A DNA stretch of 64,000 nt, taken from Candidatus Binatia bacterium (GTDB taxonomy: Bacteria > Desulfobacterota > Binatia > UBA1149 > CAITLU01). The notes below the pieces were generated by a model. The model had not been told where the DNA came from and ran no database searches. It worked only from the letters and a program-made list of their open reading frames with translations. Position 1 is the stretch's first letter. Every line of letters begins with the position of its first letter. The position numbers and the translations under genes are program-made. Below, in pieces: positions 42,668 to 51,071 of this stretch. The stretch covers positions 1 through 64,000 of the forward strand of contig DASXOZ010000008.1 in assembly GCA_036493895.1 (NCBI GenBank), written 5' to 3'.

Positions 42668-43065
42668 CCCGGTTTGCGCCGAAGGAGGCAAGAGGCGCGA
42701 GGCAAGATTGCCGCCGACCGTGCTCGCAGCCAACAGCCATCCGAAAGTTTCTCCGGCGGCCGTGGAAAACTCGCCATTTGTCGAGGCTTCGGCCTGCTTC
42801 TCGACGCGCCGCGCGCGACCCGCGCCGACCCCGTCCGCAAATGGCTCCGCGCAAACTCCTGAGTTCAAAGGGGAATCGCAAAGGCCCGGCGAAGATGCGG
42901 AATCCTTCGAGCATCGGCGGGGGTTTTTCGGGAAACCCATGGAATGTCCGGTAGTTGCGCGTCGTATTCCCGCGGCGTACCGGCTGCGGGGCGCCGCGGG
43001 GTGCCCGCACGGCCGCCCGGGCGGGCTGCGTTGCCTTTGGGGCCCCGGTCGGTCACTAGGGGCAG
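42668..43065. other. Unexplained intergenic region
   Basis: About 400 bases with no gene I can support. Frames are open on both strands (for example 42528-43010 minus and 42708-43476 plus), without recognisable domains. A possible small hairpin, GGGTTT and AAACCC with a TTCGGG loop, lies near 42930. The stretch may hold a non-coding RNA or a dispersed repeat. Confidence 0.4.
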
Positions 43066-43476
43066 GTGGAGACGTTGACCGACCCCATCGTCGAGGCCGC
43101 CATCGCCTCGTACTTCCAGACCATCACTTCTCGCGACAAGGGCGCATGGATCGCACTGTTCGCGACCAGCGCCGTCGTTCACGAGCCGGCCGGAACGATT
43201 CCAGGCGAAGGACGAGAAGGTCTCGAGCAGGTCTGGCAAGTGTTCACCGGTCCGTTCTCGCGCTTCGAGATTCGCAGCGACGAAGTGTTCTACGCGGCAA
43301 GCGGAGCCGCGACGCGCTGGACGGCGACGGCGGCCATCGCCGGCGGCCGCAGCACCCGCTTCCACGGAATCACGGTGTTCGAGCTCGACTCCGACGGGCG
43401 CATCCAGACGGTGATGTCTTACTGGGATCCCGCGGCCGTGCTGATCCATCTGGCCGGCGGCGACGACGAGGCCTGA
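43066..43476 (+). CDS. SnoaL/NTF2-like protein
   Basis: A 136-residue single-domain SnoaL-like protein. It shows DPIVEAAIASYFQTITSRDK, WIALFATSAVVHEPAG, GREGLEQVWQVFTGPFSRFE and GRIQTVMSYWDPAAV, the usual helix-strand pattern of a cone-fold with a polar pocket. It may isomerise or bind a small ligand. Start GTG 43066 follows an AGGGG stretch. Convergent with the nuclease gene. It is distinct from the double SnoaL protein at 23674. Confidence 0.82.
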   Translation: METLTDPIVEAAIASYFQTITSRDKGAWIALFATSAVVHEPAGTIPGEGREGLEQVWQVFTGPFSRFEIRSDEVFYAASGAATRWTATAAIAGGRSTRFHGITVFELDSDGRIQTVMSYWDPAAVLIHLAGGDDEA

Positions 43477-43536
43477 CGGCATCCGATTCGCCGACTTCCG
43501 CGCCGCGACGGCGCGACGACCCGACACTGCGCGAGG

Positions 43537-44316
43537 CTACCGCACGCGTGGCCGGTACGACTCGCAGAGATCGTTGTAGCCGCACCAGTCGCACAAGGCT
43601 CCGGGGCTGGTGGGGAACACGCTCGCCTCCCCTGCCATGCGGATGCGCGCGACGAGGCGGCGGCGCGTCTCGGCCGTGTCCTCGCGCCGGATGCGCCGGC
43701 TCTGGGTGCTGCCGTTGCGAAGGTACTCGAGCGTCAGCACGAGCTCATCGGCCGTTGTCTGCTCGAACATCGCGATCGCGTACGCCTCGAGCTGGTCGGC
43801 GTCCTTGCCGGTGAAGCTCGACGGCGGCCGCCCGCCGGTCTTGTAGTCGATGATGTGGGTCGTGCCGCGCGCGTCGCGCGCCAGACGATCGATGTAGCCC
43901 TGGAAGCGGGTACCGGGCTCGATCTCGAGCACGAAGTGCTTCTCGATGCCGACGGTTTCCAGGCTGTCGCTGCGGAAGCGGTCCTTGTGGAAATCCGCGA
44001 GCATCGCTGCCCCGGACCGGCGGTATTCCTCGACAGCGGTGCCCTGGCGTATGACCTTCAGGCTGCCGCGCGCCGCCGCGAATTCGCGGTCGAATGCGGC
44101 AGTGTACTCGCGCACGGCCTCGTCGGCCGCGCGCAACCTGCCGTCGCCCTTTTCGCGGAACAGCCACTCGATCGCCTCGTGGACCCGCTGGCCCATGAAC
44201 GCTTCGATCGACTGGAAAGCCTCGCGTACTCCGTCGAGATAGCGGTACCGGTACCTGCGCGGGCACTGCTCGAACGTCGTGACGCGCGAAAAGCTGAACG
44301 TCTCGGCCGCTGCCAT
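43537..44316 (-). CDS. PD-(D/E)XK nuclease of RecB/Cas4 type with probable Fe-S cluster
   Basis: A 259-residue protein with SRVTTFEQCPRRYRYRYLDG (first Cys) and a C-terminal ALCDWCGYNDLC (three Cys), together the four ligands of a 4Fe-4S cluster as in AddB and Cas4. The nuclease core is FQGYIDRLARDARGTTHIID followed by YKTGG, giving the D...D-x-K catalytic set. It probably cuts single-stranded DNA or processes DNA ends. There are no CRISPR genes or arrays in the window, so a Cas4 role in adaptation is unsupported; a stand-alone repair nuclease is more likely. Start ATG 44316 fits the domain; further upstream is unconserved. Confidence 0.87.
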   Translation of the reverse strand: MAAAETFSFSRVTTFEQCPRRYRYRYLDGVREAFQSIEAFMGQRVHEAIEWLFREKGDGRLRAADEAVREYTAAFDREFAAARGSLKVIRQGTAVEEYRRSGAAMLADFHKDRFRSDSLETVGIEKHFVLEIEPGTRFQGYIDRLARDARGTTHIIDYKTGGRPPSSFTGKDADQLEAYAIAMFEQTTADELVLTLEYLRNGSTQSRRIRREDTAETRRRLVARIRMAGEASVFPTSPGALCDWCGYNDLCESYRPRVR

Positions 44317-44469
44317 CGCCGATCCAATGACGGCTGGCACCGGACTGCGCAATGACAGCGTGTGCAGCAATCGCCATCCGCGCCGCCGTCATTTCGGATC
44401 GGAATGGATCCCGATTGCTGCAGGCGCCGGCGACGCCGGGGTGCGGAAAGGCGCCGACGCAGCGCGCTG

Positions 44470-45339
44470 TTACGGCCACGCTGCGAAGCGGTAGGTCACC
44501 AGCGCCGTCATTGCGACGGACGCGGCGGCAGGTGCAGCGCCCGCCGCAGTCTCCTGCAGAGGTCCGATCTCAATCCGCGCCGACTTGATCGAACCGCCGT
44601 CGGCAATCGCCCAACCGGTGGCGACGGCGGGGCCGGCCAACGGCCTTGCGAACACGGCCGCCAGCGAAAGCGTCGCGCTGCCGCGCACGCGCTCGTCGAG
44701 CGAAGGCACGCACGCAAGGGCCGAGCAGGTATCGGCAAGGGAAACGAGGGCTCCAGGATCGATGGCGCCGCCGAGCCCGGCGTTGGGACCGAGCGGCATC
44801 ATCATTTGCGCCGACGGCGCGCGATGGGAGCGCACCACCGCACCCATCGAGCGCGAGAACGGCGAGAGGAACTCCGCATCGTTCGAAGGGACGGCGAAGC
44901 TGTCGCGCGAGACGACAGCGCCTGCGCCAGCGGCTTCGAGCGTGCGAATGACCATGAGGGCGGACGCGACGATGCGGCCGCGGTCGCTGGCGACCTCGAC
45001 TTCGACGTGCACGACGTCGCGACCCCTTGCCGTCATGCGCGCCGTGGCATGCAGCCCTTCTTCTCGTGCCGCCGAAAGATACGCGATGCTCGCGGACACG
45101 GGCAGCGCGCTGGCCTCGCGGCCGCGGTCGCTGGCGACGGCGACCAGAGACGCCGTCCAGATCGACAAGGAGGCCGCCACGCCGCCGTGCACGAAGCCCT
45201 GGGCGTTGGCGAGGTCCGCGAGATAAGGCACCGAGGCCGTCGCCGTGTCCGTGAGCACGTCGCCGCAGCGAAGACCGAGTCGCGACGCGTAAGGCGTCGC
45301 CTCGAGAAGGCCCGCCAGACGGTGGGCCGCGTCGATCAC
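44470..45339 (-). CDS. Hotdog-fold acyl-CoA thioesterase-like protein, two hotdog domains
   Basis: A 289-residue protein with two hotdog-like halves. The first (about 5-135) has the PaaI-type LANAQGFVHGGVAASLSIWT helix with SASIAYLSAA; the second (about 170-289) has GAIDPGALVSLADTCSALAC and SLAAVFARPLA. Fused double hotdog proteins form the dimer unit within one chain and usually hydrolyse acyl-CoA esters. It starts with GTG 45339, overlapping the stop of the mechanosensitive-channel gene (GTGA), so it is translated from the same transcript. Substrate unknown. The pairing with a channel is odd and may only reflect operon packing. Confidence 0.8.
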   Translation of the reverse strand: MIDAAHRLAGLLEATPYASRLGLRCGDVLTDTATASVPYLADLANAQGFVHGGVAASLSIWTASLVAVASDRGREASALPVSASIAYLSAAREEGLHATARMTARGRDVVHVEVEVASDRGRIVASALMVIRTLEAAGAGAVVSRDSFAVPSNDAEFLSPFSRSMGAVVRSHRAPSAQMMMPLGPNAGLGGAIDPGALVSLADTCSALACVPSLDERVRGSATLSLAAVFARPLAGPAVATGWAIADGGSIKSARIEIGPLQETAAGAAPAAASVAMTALVTYRFAAWP

Positions 45340-48300
45340 GTGGCCTCGTCCGGCTGCTGGTGCAGCAGGGCCCGGACGAGCGCGGGATCGGCCAGGCGCA
45401 CGTTGACGTCGCGCTGCGGGAACGGGATGTCGATCGAGGCCGCGCGCAGGCGCCGCTCGATGTCGACGAGCAGCTCGTGGCGCGTCGAGCCGAGCTGTTC
45501 GGGGCCGGGAAGGAATACGCGCAGCTCGAACTCGAGCGCGTTCTCGCCGAAGCGGGTAAAGGCCGCCATCGCCGCAGGATTCTCGAGGACGGTGGCGCAC
45601 TGCTTGGCGACTTGCTGGAGAATGCGCACGACCGTGGCCGGATCGCTGCCGTAAGCCACTCCCACCGGAACCACGAGCCGTACCGTCGAGTCGTGCAGCG
45701 ACCAGTTGACGAGCTTGCCGGTGATCAGCTCCTTGTTCGGCACGATCAGCTCCTTTCGATCGCCGTCGAGGATCGTCGTCGCACGCATCTCGATGCGCGT
45801 GACGATGCCGGTGACGTTGTCGATCGTCACCATGTCGCCGATGCGCACCGGGCGCTCGAACAGCAGGATCAGGCCGGAGACGAAGTTGCCGAAGATTTCC
45901 TGCAACCCGAAGCCGAGGCCGACCGACACGGCCGCGACGAGCCACTGCACGTGCGACCAGTCGACGCCGAGGTTCGCAAGCGCGAACACCGAGCCGGCAA
46001 TGAAGACGAGGTAGCGCGTGACTGCCTGGATCGCGTATCGAAGACCGCGGTCCAGGCGGGTCCGCGAAAGCACGGCCAGCTCGAGGAGAGCCGGAAGGTT
46101 GCGCGCGCCGAAAATGGCCAGCGAAGCTCCGGCCAGCGCGAACAGCAGGCTGGCTACCGTCACCGGCACCTGGGTCGTGACGACTTCGGTGTGCGCGGCG
46201 TCGCCGCTGCCGACGGTGCGCTCGACGCCCGAAGCGACCTGCCACAGCTCGACCTGCTCGAACAGGCGCAGCGCAGGAAACACGTCGACCCACACCGAAA
46301 AAAGGCCCGCGAACAGCGCAATGGCGAAGACGACGCGCAAGAGCGCGCGGGTCTGCGACGAGATGCGGGTGACGGCTTCCGTGCCTGTCTCTGCCGCATC
46401 GGTCGCACCGGCTACCGCAGCCCCGTCCACGTCGCCCAGCACTTCGTCCGGCGGCGCCTCGGTCTTGGCCTCCAGCCAGCGCAGCACCGCCGCGTTGGCC
46501 ACGATGAACGCGAGGATCACCAGCGCGCTCAGCCACAGGCACCGCGTCAGCACGAAGGCCGTGTAGTAGTACCCGGAAAGCGCGATGCCGACGACGACGG
46601 CCGCGATGGCCGACGGAAGCCACGACGAGCGCCTGAGCAGGGGGCGCATCCATTCGAGATCGGTGCGGCGAAGCACCTGCTCGACGAGGTTGCCGTCGGG
46701 AGCGAAGAGGCGATGCGCCGCCACGCCGCCGGCTCCGACCGCGAAGCAGAACGCGCCGCGCCCGAGTGTCTCGCTCCAGCCCTGGTTCGGCTGCGCATCG
46801 AGCAGCACCGCGACCGCGAAAGCCGGAAACGCGACGGTCTCGACGAAGACGATCTGGCGGCGCACCAGCGCAAGCGATGCGCGAGGCCAGTCGAGGAACG
46901 CCGCGATGGGCCCTTTCTCCCCCGCTCCGCGACGGATCAGCTCGGCGACGAAGAGCGGGAAAGCCAGCGACCCCAGCAGCGTTGCCAGCGCGCTGGAAAA
47001 ATCGTCGGCGGTTGCCGGTGCAGCACGCAACATCCAGCCCGCCAGCCACACAGCAAAGGGTCCCGGCGCCGCCAGCAGCAGCGCGAGCGTGACCACGAGC
47101 AACGGAGCGGGAAGCAGCGACGAACCCGCGGCGCGCGACAGGCACAGCCCCGCGTGCAGGCGCCTCATGCGGCGGCGGTTGGAGACGAGCAGCAGCAGTG
47201 CGAGCAGCCCGAGCGACGTCGCGAGCGAATCGTAGCGGGCACTGGCGAGCACGCGCTTGGCGGCGGCTTCGAGGTTGGCCGGATCGACGAGCCAGACCGC
47301 CGCGTCGCGCCAGTCGCCGACGTCGCCGATACGGGTGGGCGTCGTGTTCGGGATCCACAGCACGTGCTGGTCGAGGAATGCCTGGTAGTCCTCGAGAAGC
47401 GCAACGAGCTGGGTTTCCTTCGCGTCCAGATCCACGAGCGAAGCGAAGTACGTGTTCACGTCGCGGATTAGCGCATCGAGGTAGGTGCGGCGGGTTTTCA
47501 GGGCACCTCGTGCCGACGCCTCGATTTTCGCGCGGTCGTCGGCGGCCAGCGACGGCGCCTGGTTGGCCAGGATCGTTTCGACTTCGGCCTCGACGCGCGG
47601 CAGGGCCTTCAGCATGTCCTCGAGGTTGAGGCTCTCGAGCTGCACGTCGGAAATTTCTTCGCGACGCGCGCGCAGGTCGGCGCGCGCGCGATCCGGATCG
47701 GCAAGCTCGCCCTTTTCCTTGCGCAGCAACAGCCCGATCGCGTCGGTGAGCCCGGCGGCAGCGACTTTCTGGTGCACTCCCTTGGAGCGCTCTTCGAGCT
47801 GCTGGAGCTCTTCGCTGACCGCGGCGTTCCTGCGCGCAGCTTCGTCGAGCTTGGCACTGAGGCCGCTGTCGCCCGTTCTTTCGGCGGCAAGCCGCGCGTT
47901 CTCGGTCGCCAGCTCGCCGAGCAGCGGATGCACGCGAGCGAGCGAGGCCTGGTCGGCGTTGGCCTCGGCCGCGGCCTGCTCCGCTTCGTGAACGCGCCGC
48001 GACGCGAGCGCAGCCTGGATCTCGGATACGCGCGCCGAATACGTTTCGGCCTTGCGCCGCAGCAACTCTCGCCGTGCGGCGAGAAGCTCGCGACGCAGCT
48101 CCTGGGTCGCAAGCTCGAGGTCGAGGGCCGCCGCCTGCTCGCCGCTGGCTTTCTGCGTCGCCAGAGCAAGGGCACGCCTGGCGAGCATCGATTCGACCGA
48201 ACCCGTCGGAAGCGGCGGAAGCGCGATTTCGCCGCCGGTGCTCTCGCGCGCCGCATCGGCGGCGGCCATTTCGGCCGGAAGGCTCTGGCGCCGGTCCGAA

Positions 48301-48785
48301 AGCTGGGTCTGCTCGGCGTCGACGTCCGCGAGTCCCTTGCGCACGACGTTCAACTTCGCGTCGATCTCGGCCAGAGCGGTCTCCAGTTCGGACTGCGTGT
48401 CGTCGCCGGAGACGGGCGGAGTGAGCTGGGCCGGCCACGCCTCGGTTTCCTTGCGCGTGGTCTCCAGCGTCCGGGGCCCGTCGCGCTGCAGCCGTTCGAG
48501 CGCAGAAGCCCTCTGCTTCCATTCGCTGGCCAGCTCGAGCTGGTCGATCGCCGAGCCGTAGTCCCTCAGGAGCGCGGCCGTCGCATCGTCGGGCGACAGG
48601 TTGGCGGCCTGCAGGTTGCGGATTCTTTCCTGGAGGGACGGGACGGCCAGATCCAGGCCGGCCCCGACGCTGGCGACCACCTGGTCGTCGCGAGTCACGG
48701 TCTCGGCGCGCGCCAGGCCCGCGCCGGCAAAAAGAATCGCGGGCAGGGCAAGGCAGGCGCAGGCCAATCGCAGTCGGACTGTCAT
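45336..48785 (-). CDS. Large mechanosensitive channel, MscK/MscM type
   Basis: A 1149-residue MscS-superfamily channel. There is a signal peptide (1-27), then a periplasmic region of about 450 residues of coiled coil. Many transmembrane helices follow from about residue 520. The MscS core lies near residues 950-1149, with the pore helix and beta domain QWLVAAVSVGLGFGLQEIFG, NFVSGLILLFERPVRIGDMV and IPFPQRDVNVRL. The large size and periplasmic coiled coil match MscK/KefA or MscM, which open on membrane tension and protect from osmotic shock. It overlaps the following thioesterase gene. Confidence 0.93.
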   Translation of the reverse strand: MTVRLRLACACLALPAILFAGAGLARAETVTRDDQVVASVGAGLDLAVPSLQERIRNLQAANLSPDDATAALLRDYGSAIDQLELASEWKQRASALERLQRDGPRTLETTRKETEAWPAQLTPPVSGDDTQSELETALAEIDAKLNVVRKGLADVDAEQTQLSDRRQSLPAEMAAADAARESTGGEIALPPLPTGSVESMLARRALALATQKASGEQAAALDLELATQELRRELLAARRELLRRKAETYSARVSEIQAALASRRVHEAEQAAAEANADQASLARVHPLLGELATENARLAAERTGDSGLSAKLDEAARRNAAVSEELQQLEERSKGVHQKVAAAGLTDAIGLLLRKEKGELADPDRARADLRARREEISDVQLESLNLEDMLKALPRVEAEVETILANQAPSLAADDRAKIEASARGALKTRRTYLDALIRDVNTYFASLVDLDAKETQLVALLEDYQAFLDQHVLWIPNTTPTRIGDVGDWRDAAVWLVDPANLEAAAKRVLASARYDSLATSLGLLALLLLVSNRRRMRRLHAGLCLSRAAGSSLLPAPLLVVTLALLLAAPGPFAVWLAGWMLRAAPATADDFSSALATLLGSLAFPLFVAELIRRGAGEKGPIAAFLDWPRASLALVRRQIVFVETVAFPAFAVAVLLDAQPNQGWSETLGRGAFCFAVGAGGVAAHRLFAPDGNLVEQVLRRTDLEWMRPLLRRSSWLPSAIAAVVVGIALSGYYYTAFVLTRCLWLSALVILAFIVANAAVLRWLEAKTEAPPDEVLGDVDGAAVAGATDAAETGTEAVTRISSQTRALLRVVFAIALFAGLFSVWVDVFPALRLFEQVELWQVASGVERTVGSGDAAHTEVVTTQVPVTVASLLFALAGASLAIFGARNLPALLELAVLSRTRLDRGLRYAIQAVTRYLVFIAGSVFALANLGVDWSHVQWLVAAVSVGLGFGLQEIFGNFVSGLILLFERPVRIGDMVTIDNVTGIVTRIEMRATTILDGDRKELIVPNKELITGKLVNWSLHDSTVRLVVPVGVAYGSDPATVVRILQQVAKQCATVLENPAAMAAFTRFGENALEFELRVFLPGPEQLGSTRHELLVDIERRLRAASIDIPFPQRDVNVRLADPALVRALLHQQPDEAT

Positions 48786-49035
48786 CAACGGATGCGGTAG
48801 GCCGGGAGCAGCCCGGCAAAACCTTCCGCGACGGATTGTTAGCCCAGAAGACCTAAAGAGAGAACTTACGGGGTCCCGTATGAATACCCGCACCGGCCTC
48901 CGTCCGCCGGCAGGCGGGACCGGACGCAATTCAAATACCTTGCAGGGTTTCGGTGAAAAACTTCGTGCACGATGCCTTCGAACCCCTTGCTGAGGCTGTT
49001 GCGAACGGCAACATTCGGACATCGTGGAGGAATCA

Positions 49036-49842
49036 ATGGCCGCCGTGCGACCCGCAGCGCCGTCGCTGGCAGAGATCCGGCGCCTGCTTTCGAACCCGCT
49101 CTGTGATCCGGATTTCATCGAATCCCTGCGCGATGATCCGCGCGACTCCGTCGCCTCGTTGCTGGTGGCAGCCGAGCGGCGCCGCGAGCGCCAGGAAGAA
49201 GCGCAGGACCGGACCGACGAAATGCTGGCGATCGAAAAGGAGCTGCAGGCAAGCGGCCGTTTCGTGATCGCCGGCGTCGACGAGGCGGGGATGGGACCGC
49301 TGGCCGGGCCGATCGTCGCGGCCGCCGTGATCCTCGGGGATATGGCATCGTTCCGCGGCATCCACGACTCGAAGAACATCGGAGCGGCGCTTCGCGCGAG
49401 CCTTGCCGTGCAGATCCGCCGCAAGGCACGCAGCGTTTCGATCGGCATCGCCGACGTCGACGAAATCAACGAGCTGAACGTCTACCACGCGGGCCTTCTG
49501 GCCATGCGACGCGCCGTCGAAGGGCTCACGCAGAGGCCGGACCACGCGCTGGTCGATGCACGCCGGATCCCCGACATTGGCATCGAGCAGAGCTCGTACA
49601 TCCGTGGCGACTCGCGGAGCCTTTCGATCGCCGCTGCGTCGATCATCGCCAAGACCCACCGCGATTCGCTGATGGACGAGCTCGACGTGCGCTTCCCCGG
49701 CTACGGGTTCTGCCGGCACAAGGGCTACGCCACGCCGGAGCACCAGTCTGCCCTGAGAAGGCTCGGTCCGAGTGCCGTCCACCGCACGTCCTACGATGCG
49801 GTGCAGGAGCTGGTCTCCGGCGGTCGCCAGCTCGACGACTGA
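49036..49842 (+). CDS. rnhB: Ribonuclease HII
   Basis: A 268-residue RNase HII that cuts RNA in RNA-DNA hybrids and initiates removal of misincorporated ribonucleotides. The catalytic Asp82-Glu83 are in GVDEAGMGPLAGP, with a later Asp in HALVDARRIPD and YIRGDSRSLSIAAASIIAKT. The usual GRG loop that reads the junction ribonucleotide is GMG here. An N-terminal extension of about 75 residues (PDFIESLRDDPRDSVASLLV) resembles that of Bacillus RNase HII. Start ATG 49036 has GGAGGA at the right distance; a GTG 12 bases upstream is less likely. It is divergent from the mechanosensitive channel, 250 bases away. Confidence 0.95.
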   Translation: MAAVRPAAPSLAEIRRLLSNPLCDPDFIESLRDDPRDSVASLLVAAERRRERQEEAQDRTDEMLAIEKELQASGRFVIAGVDEAGMGPLAGPIVAAAVILGDMASFRGIHDSKNIGAALRASLAVQIRRKARSVSIGIADVDEINELNVYHAGLLAMRRAVEGLTQRPDHALVDARRIPDIGIEQSSYIRGDSRSLSIAAASIIAKTHRDSLMDELDVRFPGYGFCRHKGYATPEHQSALRRLGPSAVHRTSYDAVQELVSGGRQLDD

Positions 49843-49967
49843 CCCTTTTCGTCTCTCGTCCTGTCTCCTCTTTTCCTCTTCGTGGGCCGATCCGCACGAG
49901 GCTGGACCGCCGCATGGCGCCGGCATAGTTTCCACGCGGCATCGACATACCGCTGCGGAGGACCACG

Positions 49968-51017
49968 ATGACGGAAGGCGACAAGGGACTGGTTCTGGTG
50001 ACCGGCGCATCGGGATACATCGGCGGTCACGTCACCCGCGAGTTTCTCGAGCACGGCTACCGCGTACGCGGAACGGTGCGCAGCCTGGCCAATCCGAAGA
50101 AGGTCGATCACCTGCGCGAGCTCGGCCACGCCTGCGGCGGTCGCCTCGAGCTCGTCGAGGCCGACCTCGACAGGGAAGACGGATGGAGCCTGGCCGTCGC
50201 AGGCTGCACCTTCGTCGAACACGTCGCTTCCCCGTTTCCCGCGGCGGCTCCCAAGGACGAAGACGAGCTGATCCGGCCGGCCGTGCAGGGAACGCTGCGC
50301 GTGCTCGGTGCCGCCGCCGAATGCCCGTCGGTGCGGCGCGTCGTCATCACGTCGTCGGTGGCCGCCGTCGCTTACGGCCACAGTGACCACGCCGATCGCG
50401 TGCTTACCGAAGACGACTGGTCGGTGGCCGAAAACTGCGAGGCTTACCAGAAGAGCAAGACTCTCGCGGAACGATCGGCGTGGGACTTCGTCTCGCGACT
50501 GCCCGAATCACGCCACCTGGAGCTCGTCGTCATCAACCCCGGATTCGTCGCCGGTCCGCTGTCGGGGCCGGAAATCGGCACGTCGGGCGAAGTCGTTAGA
50601 CGCCTGATGAAGCGCGAGCTGCCCGCCTGCCCGGAGATCGGCTGGGCCGTCGTCGACGTGCGCGACGTCGCGATCGCCCATCGCCTTGCGACCGAGACGC
50701 CCGGCGCGGCCGGCAACCGTTTCATCGCCGCCGGCGACCACATGTGGATGCAGGACATCGGCAAGCTGCTTGCGCACGAATTCAACGCGCAGGGATACAA
50801 ACCGCCGACGGGGCATCTGCCCTACCCGCTGCTATGGCTCGCGTCGCGCTTCGACTCGAGCATCCGCCTCGTGCTCCAGTACGTCGGCAAGCGCGAGAGA
50901 GTCTCGCACGAAAAAGCCGCGCGAATGCTCGGATGGCAGCCACGCCCGGTACGCGAGACGTTCGTCGACATGGCGCGCAGCATGATCGACAAGGGATTGA
51001 TCCCGGCGCCGCGATGA
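49968..51017 (+). CDS. Extended SDR, dihydroflavonol-4-reductase-like NAD(P) reductase
   Basis: A 349-residue extended SDR. It has the Rossmann loop LVLVTGASGYIGGHVTREF, VVITSSVAAVAYGH (catalytic Ser region) and the YxxxK in EAYQKSKTLAE. The substrate-domain segment LELVVINPGFVAGPLSGPEI is typical of dihydroflavonol-4-reductase and cinnamoyl-CoA reductase-like enzymes. It reduces an aldehyde or ketone; substrate unknown. Start ATG 49968 has GGAGGA upstream. A compact repeat (cluster D) follows its stop by four bases. Confidence 0.92.
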   Translation: MTEGDKGLVLVTGASGYIGGHVTREFLEHGYRVRGTVRSLANPKKVDHLRELGHACGGRLELVEADLDREDGWSLAVAGCTFVEHVASPFPAAAPKDEDELIRPAVQGTLRVLGAAAECPSVRRVVITSSVAAVAYGHSDHADRVLTEDDWSVAENCEAYQKSKTLAERSAWDFVSRLPESRHLELVVINPGFVAGPLSGPEIGTSGEVVRRLMKRELPACPEIGWAVVDVRDVAIAHRLATETPGAAGNRFIAAGDHMWMQDIGKLLAHEFNAQGYKPPTGHLPYPLLWLASRFDSSIRLVLQYVGKRERVSHEKAARMLGWQPRPVRETFVDMARSMIDKGLIPAPR

Positions 51018-51021
51018 AGAG

Positions 51022-51055
51022 GGGACAGGCGCCAGCTCGCTGGTGCCTGTCCCCA
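51022..51055. repeat. REP-like repeat cluster D, single compact hairpin
   Basis: GGGGACAGGCGCCAGC faces its near-perfect complement across a TC loop, forming a 16-bp stem with one G-T wobble. It lies between the SDR stop and the convergent Cys-rich gene and represents the minimal unit of clusters A-C. Confidence 0.85.
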
Positions 51056-51071
51056 TCCGTTGTCGCACCGG

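Noticed and set aside
42840-42900. GCAAAC ... CGCAAAGGCC resembling the core of a cyclic-di-GMP-I (GEMM) riboswitch
   Set aside because: The intervening stem and tetraloop are wrong and the second half does not fit the consensus as I know it; a covariance-model search would settle this.
42708-43814. A 368-codon plus-strand frame through the orphan region
   Set aside because: It runs out of frame through the SnoaL-like gene and then antisense to the nuclease gene, and has no recognisable domain.
43537-44316. RecB-like nuclease as Cas4
   Set aside because: The Cys and catalytic motifs fit the wider family, but there is no CRISPR context; a stand-alone nuclease is the safer call.
44470-48819. 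A 1449-codon open frame on the minus strand
   Set aside because: Most of it is an out-of-frame shadow of the mechanosensitive channel; only its last 289 codons are real (the thioesterase-like protein).
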